From Candidatus Eiseniibacteriota bacterium (GTDB lineage Bacteria > Eisenbacteria > RBG-16-71-46 > JAGVPR01): a DNA stretch of 6,473 nt. This document shows, piece by piece, positions 1 through 4,849 of this stretch. The first letter of the stretch is position 1; every line of letters begins with the position of its first letter. The stretch is taken from positions 1 through 6,473 of the forward strand of contig JAGVPR010000178.1 in assembly GCA_020052115.1 (NCBI GenBank), written 5' to 3'. A model generated the notes under the pieces. The model did no database searches, had not been told where the DNA came from, and saw nothing but the letters and a program-made list of their open reading frames with translations. The position numbers and the translations under genes are program-made.

Positions 1-693
1 CGAAAGCGGTTCGCCCGTCGCCGGCGCGCGCGGCGTTCCGGGTGGCCGGGCGCGCCCGATGAATCGCTCCCGGTCGGTCTCGTACTCCGCAGTGCCCTCC
101 CCGAGGAGGGCATGGATCGCCCAAGGGTGCTTCTCAACGTTCGCGCGCGGACGCCGAGCGGCGAGTATCGCCCGGCTCTCCCGCACGATCTCGGTCCGGA
201 GAAAGAGCTTCGAGAACACTGGGTGGGCCCTGTGGGCGAGCCGCTCGTTCAGGACCGGTTCGATGCAGGTCGTCACCTCGACTCGCCGGGGCCGGTCGTG
301 GAAGTTCGTCAGGCTCACGCGCCGAATTTCGGCATTTTCCCCGGGCGGGACGAAGACCTCGAGGACGGCCTTGAGGCCGTCGTCCTCGCGCTCCAGGCAG
401 AAGACGCCCGGCGACCAAGAGGCCACGTATCTGTCGGCGGAGCCCCCCGCGGGTCGCAGGCCGAGGGAGCGGAATTTCCCGTGGTCCGGCTCGCGAAGGT
501 ACACGAAGAATCCGTCCGAATCTTCGATCCGGTCCCCGGACCAGGCGTTCAGCGCGAGTCCATCCCAGATGGAGAAGCCGGTGCCGGCTGCTGTGACGAG
601 AACGGTGTACCGGCCGTCGGAGAGGATGCGGGAAGGCGCGACCTGCGCATCGAGCCGGTCGAGGAAGAGAGCCGAGGAGCAATCATCCTGCAT
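1..693 (-). CDS. GH94-type phosphorylase, N-terminal part (cut by left edge)
   Basis: Only the first 231 residues are in the window; the frame stays open through base 1. Residues 24-41 (LSDGRYTVLVTAAGTGFS) followed by W43, then FFVYLRE near 64-70, and a later HPVFSKLFLRTE stretch with ETDRERFIGRAR near the edge are the signature order of the glycosyltransferase-36/GH94 N-terminal beta-sandwich domain as found in the C-terminal half of cyclic beta-1,2-glucan synthases and in 1,2-beta-oligoglucan phosphorylases. By family, the expected activity is phosphorolysis of a beta-linked glucan or oligosaccharide, but the catalytic (alpha/alpha)6 domain lies outside the window, so substrate is unknown. 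Start: the ATG at 693 is the only usable start, because an in-frame TGA sits 11 codons upstream (724-726) with no GTG/TTG between. No Shine-Dalgarno is visible; a near-consensus promoter just upstream suggests a leaderless mRNA. No glycosyltransferase domain is fused in front. It lies 100 bp downstream of the phosphoesterase gene on the same strand but appears to be a separate transcription unit. Confidence 0.82.
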   Translation of the reverse strand, partial: MQDDCSSALFLDRLDAQVAPSRILSDGRYTVLVTAAGTGFSIWDGLALNAWSGDRIEDSDGFFVYLREPDHGKFRSLGLRPAGGSADRYVASWSPGVFCLEREDDGLKAVLEVFVPPGENAEIRRVSLTNFHDRPRRVEVTTCIEPVLNERLAHRAHPVFSKLFLRTEIVRESRAILAARRPRANVEKHPWAIHALLGEGTAEYETDRERFIGRARPPGTPRAPATGEPLS

Positions 694-699
694 CCGAGG

Positions 700-727
700 A
701 TGATAGGCGTTCCGTTGGTGATGTCAA
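700..727 (-). promoter_or_regulatory. Near-consensus sigma-70 promoter of the GH94 gene
   Basis: On the minus strand a perfect -35 TTGACA (727-722) is followed by a 16-bp spacer and the -10 TATCAT (705-700, five of six consensus bases). Six bases separate the -10 from the ATG at 693, so the standard +1 position falls on the A of that ATG. This predicts transcription of a leaderless mRNA, in agreement with the missing ribosome binding site. It is the best promoter match I found in the window. Confidence 0.72.
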
Positions 728-738
728 CGAGGGCAACC

Positions 739-770
739 CCGCGCCGCGGGAGCCCAAGCCGCGCCGCGGG
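739..770. repeat. 12-bp direct repeat in the gap between phosphoesterase and GH94 genes
   Basis: CCGCGCCGCGGG occurs at 739-750 and again at 759-770, a 20-bp period (about two helical turns). Each copy contains a nearly perfect inverted repeat around a single central base (CCCGCG/CGCGGG at 738-750; CCGCG/CGCGG at 759-769). The pair lies upstream of the -35 box at 722-727 and downstream of the phosphoesterase stop at 794. It could be a tandem protein-binding site for the GH94 promoter or a structured 3' end of the phosphoesterase mRNA. In DNA this GC-rich, chance similarity is also possible. Confidence 0.5.
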
Positions 771-793
771 TCAACACGGCGCCGGGCCGCCCG

Positions 794-1666
794 TCACAGA
801 TCCAGACATTCGAACCGCTTCGCCGTGTAGGTGCTCCCGATGTTGACGCATGTCAGGCCGCCGCGGGTGATCCGAGCCCCCCGGTGGCTGTGGCCGCAGA
901 AGACGTGGCGCACCTTCGGCTCCTCCATGAGCACCTCCCCGAAGCGTTCACTGCCCATGAAGGCGTTGCCGAAGTTCCACGCCGGCGTCGCGCTGCGGTT
1001 GACCATCTCGACGAACGGAATGTGGTGCACCCCCGCGACGATCGTCCGGCACCGGGGTGCGACCCCCTCGATGTGGCGCCGGAGTCTGGCGGCGAGCTGC
1101 TTCGTGAACTCGACGTCGCCGAAGGGGAGCCGCACGTACACCCCGTCCATCCAGCGCACATTGATGGAGAGCATCTCCGCCGAAATGTCATCCGCGCCCT
1201 CGAAGAGCTTCGTCCATTCGCCCCCCACCGCGGCGGCATAGCCGGGCCCCATCTTCGCCTCGTAGAAAGGCATTGGAACGGGAAGCGTCGCATCCCGGAA
1301 GGAGTAGTCGTACCATCCGACGCTTCCGACGAACCCCACATCACCCGCCAGGAGGGGCGCCTCGTCGAGGCTGTGGAAGCCGACTTCATGGCACACGGCC
1401 GGCAACTCGATCTCGTACCGGATCAGCGAGTCGCCTTCCTCGGTCACCCAGAGGTCGTGATTGCCCGCAACAAAGAGCTTCTCCCCGGAGAAGCCACGGA
1501 AGAGATCGAGGCACTCGGAGAGGGCTTCGAGACGGGTACCGCAGACGTCCCCGACGATGAGCAGGACGTCGCCACCCTGGGCTTGCACCTCCCGGGCCAG
1601 ATCTCGGGTGGGCTCGATGCTGCGCTGGATGTCGAAGTGGAGGTCGGCGGTGGCGAGCACCCTCAT
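794..1666 (-). CDS. Calcineurin-like metallophosphoesterase, 290 aa
   Basis: The protein carries the complete ordered motif set of the calcineurin-like phosphoesterase fold: DLH (D8, H10), GDV (D40), GNHD (N69, H70), GVHH (H214, H215) and GHSH (H259, H261). These residues would bind a dinuclear metal centre, so hydrolysis of a phosphoester is expected; the substrate cannot be told. There is no signal peptide or membrane segment, so it is probably cytoplasmic. A long insert (about residues 115-180, rich in Trp, Tyr and Phe) lies between the GNHD and GVHH motifs and may form a substrate cap. Start: the ATG at 1666 places the first metal motif at residues 8-10, as usual for this family. The frame is open further upstream to 2062, but that extension is low-complexity Arg/Gly/Pro-rich and lies antisense-like inside the DUF429 frame, so I reject it. 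The ATG overlaps the stop of the upstream DUF429 gene as ATGA, implying translational coupling and one transcript. Confidence 0.9.
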   Translation of the reverse strand: MRVLATADLHFDIQRSIEPTRDLAREVQAQGGDVLLIVGDVCGTRLEALSECLDLFRGFSGEKLFVAGNHDLWVTEEGDSLIRYEIELPAVCHEVGFHSLDEAPLLAGDVGFVGSVGWYDYSFRDATLPVPMPFYEAKMGPGYAAAVGGEWTKLFEGADDISAEMLSINVRWMDGVYVRLPFGDVEFTKQLAARLRRHIEGVAPRCRTIVAGVHHIPFVEMVNRSATPAWNFGNAFMGSERFGEVLMEEPKVRHVFCGHSHRGARITRGGLTCVNIGSTYTAKRFECLDL

Positions 1667-2376
1667 CGCATCGCCGAAGGCTGCGCGGCGGCGATTCCGG
1701 GCGCAGACACCGGGTCCGGGTATCGCAGGGCGGCCGGGTCCTGGAGGCGGCCCGGGAGGACGATGCTCCCAAGGCCGTCGCCTCCGCCGGCCGAGCAGCC
1801 GTGACCGGCCTCGTAGACCGCCACGGTCCATGCGGCCTGAAACGCATCCAGTTCGGCCCTGCCGCGGGGCGTGAGGTTTCGCGCCTTGCGAAACATCTTG
1901 CCGTAAGGCGTTCGGATCTCCGCATGGCGGGCGAACTGTCGCATCGAGGCGGCGGGACAAACCTCGTGCACGCGCCCCGGCGAAGCCGCATCCTCTCCCC
2001 TCCGGAACGCCTCGAGGCCCGTCCGCATCCATGCCGGCGCCTCGGTTTCGAGCGGGGTCCACGAAGGGCCCGAGAGGCCGTGGGCGTGCAAGACCACCTC
2101 ACAGTGCCGGCCCCGCAGTGCGCGAGGCCCGGGCGCCCAGGCGCCGTTCTTCCAAGCCCAAGCGCGCGGCTCTGTAAGAAGGGCACGGGGCGCGGCGATC
2201 CCGAGGGCCCAATTCCGTGTCGCGGTCCGCCGTTCGACACGGTGCAGGGCCTGCGGCAACTCCTCGGGGCGGCAAGCTTCTGACCAGAGAATCTGCCCGT
2301 GAGGGCTCACGGCGCACAGGGACAGCCGGCGGCCGACCCTGACGCCGATTCCGATGAAGACGCTGGGTGAGTTCAT
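1663..2376 (-). CDS. DUF429-family (RNase H-like fold) protein with degenerate active site, 237 aa
   Basis: The layout matches DUF429: an N-terminal IGI-like strand (residues 8-10), a GI-x-APR segment (59-64), an aromatic stretch rich in Trp, RHCEVVL (90-96), PAWMRTGLEAF (114-124), VCPAAS (139-144), a helix with LDAFQAAW (176-183), and GGGDGLGSIVLP (197-208). DUF429 proteins are predicted RNase H-fold nucleases of unknown biology. By my recollection of the family, the first motif normally reads GID and the second GIDAP; here they are G11 (codon GGC) and A61 (codon GCC), each one base away from an Asp codon. Asp177 of the LDA motif is kept. The protein may therefore be catalytically inactive, or use another site. 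Start: ATG 2376 begins directly before the first strand; the open frame to 2646 adds only Arg-rich sequence inside the non-coding region. Its stop overlaps the phosphoesterase start (ATGA), so the two are probably co-expressed. Family assignment is from motif memory, not a search. Confidence 0.7.
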   Translation of the reverse strand: MNSPSVFIGIGVRVGRRLSLCAVSPHGQILWSEACRPEELPQALHRVERRTATRNWALGIAAPRALLTEPRAWAWKNGAWAPGPRALRGRHCEVVLHAHGLSGPSWTPLETEAPAWMRTGLEAFRRGEDAASPGRVHEVCPAASMRQFARHAEIRTPYGKMFRKARNLTPRGRAELDAFQAAWTVAVYEAGHGCSAGGGDGLGSIVLPGRLQDPAALRYPDPVSAPGIAAAQPSAMR

Positions 2377-2590
2377 GCGGCCTAGAATACCGAAGCGAAC
2401 TCGGCCGAGCCAGCGGAAGCGTCGGGACGGGGGCCTCCCGGGCCAAGGGGGCACGAATCGTCGGCCGCGATCTGCGCCGGTGGCATGCTTTCGAAGGGCG
2501 CGCCGGACGCGGCGCCGGACCGGACCGCCGAGCCCGAAATCGCGCGGGAGGGCGTCGGGCGCGGGCGCGCGGGGGGTGGTTCCAGAAAAC

Positions 2591-2605
2591 CCGCTCCTGG
2601 AGCGG
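2591..2605. repeat. 15-bp perfect inverted repeat upstream of the HU promoter
   Basis: CCGCTCC and GGAGCGG flank a single central T. The repeat is 20 bp upstream of the candidate HU -35 box. Its short centre makes it more like a dimeric regulator's operator than an RNA hairpin. A chance occurrence cannot be excluded. Confidence 0.4.
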
Positions 2606-2624
2606 TCGGAACGCACTATTTCTC

Positions 2625-2653
2625 TTGCGCCCCGTTGGAACCTCATGTAGAAA
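2625..2653 (+). promoter_or_regulatory. Candidate sigma-70 promoter for the HU gene
   Basis: TTGCGC (2625-2630) and TAGAAA (2648-2653) are separated by 17 bp. The -35 keeps the TTG core and the -10 keeps TA--A. Transcription would start near 2660, giving a leader of about 65 nt before the HU ATG. The local sequence 2610-2655 is more AT-rich than its surroundings, which supports a promoter, but the match is only moderate. Confidence 0.4.
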
Positions 2654-2698
2654 CAGGGTGCTCTCCGGCGATGTTGGGGTACTGGTCAACGGGCGCTG

Positions 2699-2716
2699 CA
2701 AGGAAGGAAAGGAAGG
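2699..2716 (+). promoter_or_regulatory. Purine-rich ribosome binding region of HU
   Basis: Three closely spaced AAGGAA/GGAAGG units occur before HU. The last GGAAGG (2711-2716) lies 10 bases from the ATG at 2727 and supports that start. Two more copies upstream could act as standby ribosome sites for a highly expressed protein. Confidence 0.6.
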
Positions 2717-2726
2717 TAGCGAGAGA

Positions 2727-3032
2727 ATGAGTGCGATGGCCACTAAGACCAGCAAGGCGATGAGCAAGTCGCAGGTTGCCGCTCACCTCGCCGAGAAGTT
2801 CGGCTTCACGAAGAGGGCTGGCGCCGAACTTTTGGACGAGCTCGCCCGACTCGCCGCGAAAGAGGCGAAGCGAGGCTTCACGCTGCCGGGCATCGGCAAG
2901 CTCGTGGTCGTGAAGCGCAAGGCGCGCATGGGCCGCAATCCGCAAACGGGCGAGGCGATCAAGATTCCCGCCAAGACCGTGCTCAAGTTCCGTATCGCGA
3001 AGGCGGCGAAGGACGCGGCTCTCGGCCGCTAG
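2727..3032 (+). CDS. HU/IHF-family histone-like DNA-binding protein, 101 aa
   Basis: This is a small, basic nucleoid protein expected to bind and bend DNA as a dimer. After an 11-residue Lys/Thr/Ser leader, helices 1 and 2 (about residues 12-49) are followed by the conserved turn LPGIGKLVV (53-61), the beta-arm core RKARMGRNPQTGEAIKIPA (64-82, with Pro72 at the position that intercalates DNA in HU/IHF) and a C-terminal helix rich in Lys and Ala (83-98). The length is slightly above the 90-residue norm because of the N-terminal tail. Start: ATG 2727 has GGAAGG 10 bases upstream; ATG 2736 (residue 4) is an alternative. The same frame is open back to 2367, but that extension covers the non-coding leader and is rejected. 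It is transcribed alone, with an intrinsic terminator 18 bp after the stop. Confidence 0.93.
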   Translation: MSAMATKTSKAMSKSQVAAHLAEKFGFTKRAGAELLDELARLAAKEAKRGFTLPGIGKLVVVKRKARMGRNPQTGEAIKIPAKTVLKFRIAKAAKDAALGR

Positions 3033-3049
3033 GTCCCCCTCGAAGCGTT

Positions 3050-3089
3050 GAGCCGCCGCGATCTTCGAATCGCGGCGGCTCCTTCTTCT
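3050..3089 (+). terminator. Intrinsic terminator after HU
   Basis: A perfect 13-bp stem (3050-3062 with 3069-3081) encloses a six-base loop and is followed on the plus strand by a pyrimidine run with six T's (3082-3089). It sits between the convergent ends of HU and the radical SAM gene. On the minus strand no T-run follows, so it is primarily the HU terminator, though the stem may also stabilise or stop the opposing transcript. Confidence 0.85.
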
Positions 3090-3107
3090 CGCTCCCGGCG
3101 TTTCTTC

Positions 3108-4163
3108 CTACGACCACACTCCCGCGATCTTCGCGCGGCACTCGGGGCAGCATCCGCTCTCGATCCGGTTCTCGATCATGCGCATGCCGAAGCGGCGGAC
3201 GATCGTCGCGCGGCACGAAGGACAGCGCGTGTTCTCGTGTTCGGCGCCGGCGCCGCGCAGGTTCCCCGTGTAGACGAAATGAAGCCCCGCGGACTCGCCG
3301 ATGGCCGCGGCGCGCAGGAGAGTCGCCGCCGGCGTGCCGTCATTGTCGAGCATCCTGTAATCCTGGTGGAAAGCCGTGACGTGCCACGGGATGTCGGGCG
3401 AGACGGAGACGAGGAAGTCGGCGATCCGGCGAAGTTCCTCGTCCGAATCGTTGAAGCCCGGGATGACGAGCGTCACGACCTCGATCCAGAAGTCGCGCTC
3501 TTTCAGCATGCGGATCGTGTTTAGCACCGTTTCGAGCACGCCGCCGAGCCTCCGGTAGTTGCGCGCATCGAACCCCTTGAGATCCACCTTGTAGAGATCC
3601 ACCCAGGGGCGCAGATAGTCGAGCACCTCCGCCGTCGCGTTGCCGTTCGAGACGAACGCGCCGCGAATCCGCTTCGTCTTCGCGAGTCGCAGGATCTCCA
3701 CGGCCCACTCGCTCGTGATCAGCGGCTCGTTGTATGTGCTCGCGATGACCGGGACGCCGTGCTCTTCGGCGAGACGCACGATCGTCTCGGGCGTCACCGG
3801 TTCCGGCGCTGAGACCGCGGAGGGATCGCGAAGCGCTTGCGATGTGATCCAGTTCTGGCAGAAGGAACAGTGGAGGCTGCACCCGAGCATTCCGAAGGAG
3901 AGCGCGAGGGAGCCCGGGAGCGCATGGAAGAACGGCTTCTTCTCGATCGGATCAATCTGCAGGCCGCCGACGTATCCGCCGGGGACGCGCAACGTCCCGG
4001 ATTCGTTGAACCGCACCTTGCACACTCCGGCCGCGCCCGGCGGGATGCGGCAGAGGTGGCCGCACGCTGTGCAGCGCAGCCAGTCGTTCGGGAGTTTCTC
4101 GTACAGCTCCCCGGCGCGCGCGCGTTCCCTGAGGAATTCTTCGAGGGATCTGTGGGCTGCCAT
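3108..4163 (-). CDS. amrS: AmmeMemoRadiSam system radical SAM enzyme, 351 aa
   Basis: The radical SAM cluster motif CxxxCxxC is C95, C99, C102 inside MLGCSLHCSFCQNW. Upstream a CxxC-x3-C plus a fourth Cys (C31, C34, C38, C48) is typical of AmrS and its PflA-like relatives, as is GGLQIDPIEKKPFFH (66-80). The segments ASTYNEP, SNGN, YKVDLKGFD, TLVIPGFND and WHVTAFHQDY follow in family order. The C terminus has two Cys pairs (C314/C317 and C339/C342, with an extra C338) that look like a zinc ribbon. The family makes a 5'-deoxyadenosyl radical from SAM; its partners are usually AMMECR1- and Memo-like proteins, which are absent here. Start: ATG 4163 is preferred over the in-frame ATG at 4184 because only 4163 has a good ribosome binding site (GGGAGGT). 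The gene is downstream of the cytochrome operon on the same strand but separated by a stem-loop, and is convergent with HU. Confidence 0.93.
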   Translation of the reverse strand: MAAHRSLEEFLRERARAGELYEKLPNDWLRCTACGHLCRIPPGAAGVCKVRFNESGTLRVPGGYVGGLQIDPIEKKPFFHALPGSLALSFGMLGCSLHCSFCQNWITSQALRDPSAVSAPEPVTPETIVRLAEEHGVPVIASTYNEPLITSEWAVEILRLAKTKRIRGAFVSNGNATAEVLDYLRPWVDLYKVDLKGFDARNYRRLGGVLETVLNTIRMLKERDFWIEVVTLVIPGFNDSDEELRRIADFLVSVSPDIPWHVTAFHQDYRMLDNDGTPAATLLRAAAIGESAGLHFVYTGNLRGAGAEHENTRCPSCRATIVRRFGMRMIENRIESGCCPECRAKIAGVWS

Positions 4164-4167
4164 GCGG

Positions 4168-4174
4168 ACCTCCC
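4168..4174 (-). promoter_or_regulatory. Ribosome binding site deciding the amrS start
   Basis: GGGAGGT on the minus strand lies four bases before the ATG at 4163 (GGAGG to ATG is five bases). It falls inside the longer frame that would begin at 4184, which itself lacks any Shine-Dalgarno, so the shorter product is favoured. Confidence 0.7.
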
Positions 4175-4192
4175 AGCCGGCCATGATCGAGG

Positions 4193-4210
4193 ATGATCAT
4201 ACCGGCCGGT
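4193..4210 (-). promoter_or_regulatory. Possible amrS -10 element within two adjoining palindromes
   Basis: TATGAT (4201-4196, five of six -10 bases) would start transcription about 26 bases before the amrS ATG. No -35 match is found at 16-18 bp, where the sequence is GC-only stem-loop. It is overlapped by the perfect palindrome ACCGGCCGGT (4201-4210), directly abutting a second one, ATGATCAT (4193-4200), so an operator is conceivable. Short palindromes occur often by chance. Confidence 0.3.
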
Positions 4211-4214
4211 GGGG

Positions 4215-4250
4215 CAGGCGCGCCGCGCTACTTTCACGCGGCGCGCCCTG
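4215..4250 (-). terminator. GC-rich stem-loop at the end of the cytochrome operon
   Basis: An 11-bp perfect stem (4217-4227 with 4237-4247), extendable by two pairs across one bulge, encloses the nine-base loop 4228-4236. It begins 12 bases after the hexaheme lipoprotein stop. The minus-strand continuation is TGCCCC, without a U-tract, so it may be a weak or Rho-assisted terminator, or a stem protecting the operon mRNA from 3' decay, rather than a classical terminator. Confidence 0.55.
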
Positions 4251-4262
4251 TATCAGCGGTAT

Positions 4263-4835
4263 CTAGCCGTGGCACTTCGCGCAGCCGACGCCGCTCGTTC
4301 CTCCGCTCAAGCCGAATCCGTGACAGCGCGTGCAGTCGGTCACGCCCTCGGTCTGCACTTCGTAGCCGTGAAAGCTCGCCGACTCGCGGGTCATCCATCC
4401 GAGGGGATGGCCGGACTGCCCGGGCGGCTGGCCGCCGGGAGGCGCGCCGTGACAGGATGAGCACGCGACACCGGACCACCCGCCGCTGTAGTCGCCGCCG
4501 TGGCAATCCGCGCAGCCCGATGGGCCCATGGCCTCGACCGAATGCCCGTGGAAGCTCGCCGAGGCGGGGCGCTCCCATCCGTCCGGATGTCCTCCGGAGC
4601 CGCTGTGGCAAGCGAAGCAGCCGACGACCCCGGCTTCTCCGCGAAGATCCCCGCCATGGCACGAGCGGCAGATCCCCGGGCCGTCCGCCCGCACGCGGGG
4701 CCCGTGGAAGCTCGTGGAGTTCGGGTCGTTCCAGCTCGACGGATGCACCTGCGACTCAGTGGGGGAACGGCGTTCCGCGCAGCCGGCTGCCAGCAGAAGC
4801 GCGAGCAGCAGGCAACCGATTCCGATCGCTCGCAT
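4263..4835 (-). CDS. Hexaheme c-type cytochrome lipoprotein with three tandem repeats, 190 aa
   Basis: A short basic start and hydrophobic segment end in LAAGC (Cys19), a lipobox for signal peptidase II, so the mature protein is a membrane-anchored lipoprotein. Six CxxCH heme c sites follow (Cys56, 73, 108, 125, 168, 185; pattern CRSCH, CFACH, CADCH, CSSCH, CTRCH, CAKCH). They come in three repeats of the form HPxxW...SFHG...CxxCHG...GV-x-C-x-x-CH, two hemes each. Every repeat also supplies two extra His (His31/44, 83/96, 143/156), exactly six candidate distal ligands for six hemes; one further His (98) is spare. Function inferred: outer-membrane electron transfer, receiving electrons from the 12-heme protein encoded just upstream. 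Start: ATG 4835 has GGGAGG eight bases upstream; a GTG at 4844 overlapping the upstream stop is possible but poorly placed for ribosome binding. The protein ends one residue after the last heme motif. No close named homologue is recognised. Confidence 0.9.
   Translation of the reverse strand: MRAIGIGCLLLALLLAAGCAERRSPTESQVHPSSWNDPNSTSFHGPRVRADGPGICRSCHGGDLRGEAGVVGCFACHSGSGGHPDGWERPASASFHGHSVEAMGPSGCADCHGGDYSGGWSGVACSSCHGAPPGGQPPGQSGHPLGWMTRESASFHGYEVQTEGVTDCTRCHGFGLSGGTSGVGCAKCHG
4266..4745 (-). repeat. Three in-gene repeats encoding diheme units
   Basis: Units span approximately 4745-4590, 4589-4410 and 4409-4266 and encode about 52, 60 and 48 residues. Conserved columns are HPxxW, SFHG, a Gly, then CxxCHG, GG, SGV-x-C and CxxCH. 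Similarity is still visible in the DNA around SFHG (GAAGCTCG on the plus strand in all three). The middle unit is longer owing to a Gly/Pro/Gln linker before the third unit. This looks like growth of a heme chain by duplication of a diheme module. Confidence 0.85.
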
Positions 4836-4840
4836 CGCTC

Positions 4841-4849
4841 TCACCTCCC
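4841..4849 (-). promoter_or_regulatory. Ribosome binding site of the hexaheme lipoprotein, overlapping the upstream stop
   Basis: GGGAGGTGA on the minus strand combines a strong Shine-Dalgarno with the TGA stop of the dodecaheme cytochrome. The ATG at 4835 is eight bases from GGAGG. This arrangement couples translation of the two cytochromes and favours ATG 4835 over GTG 4844. Confidence 0.7.

Larger units (their letters stand above)
2377..2726. other. 350-bp divergent intergenic region between DUF429 and HU genes
   Basis: No convincing gene is seen; frames open here encode low-complexity Arg/Gly/Pro-rich peptides. On the minus side, TATTCT (2389-2384) lies seven bases before the DUF429 ATG; it matches four of six -10 bases but has no recognisable -35, and no ribosome binding site is present. 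On the plus side the region holds a 15-bp palindrome (2591-2605), a candidate promoter (2625-2653), and a purine-rich leader before HU. The stretch 2400-2580 is very GC-rich and I see nothing specific in it. Confidence 0.6.

Noticed and set aside
112..846. 244-codon plus-strand frame over the GH94 region
   Set aside because: It runs antisense to the GH94 N-terminal domain and ends inside the phosphoesterase gene; no ribosome binding site or family motif was seen.
884..1804. 306-codon plus-strand frame opposite the phosphoesterase gene
   Set aside because: Shadow of a gene whose minus-strand frame contains every metal-binding motif of its family.
1667..2062. N-terminal extension of the phosphoesterase to 422 aa
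   Set aside because: Low-complexity Arg/Gly/Pro sequence inside the DUF429 reading region; the family motif DLH belongs near the N terminus, and the ATGA overlap supports 1666.
2377..2646. N-terminal extension of the DUF429 protein to 327 aa
   Set aside because: Arg-rich translation of the non-coding divergent region; ATG 2376 directly precedes the first conserved strand.
2367..2726. N-terminal extension of HU to 221 aa, and a separate 81-codon frame at 2485-2730
   Set aside because: Both cover the promoter and leader of HU, have low-complexity products, and lack homology that I recognise; the HU start at 2727 has its own ribosome binding site.
4266..4745. The regularly spaced repeats considered as a CRISPR or tandem DNA repeat array
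   Set aside because: Spacing is irregular (about 156 and 180 bases), similarity is mainly at protein level, and all units are in frame inside one cytochrome gene.
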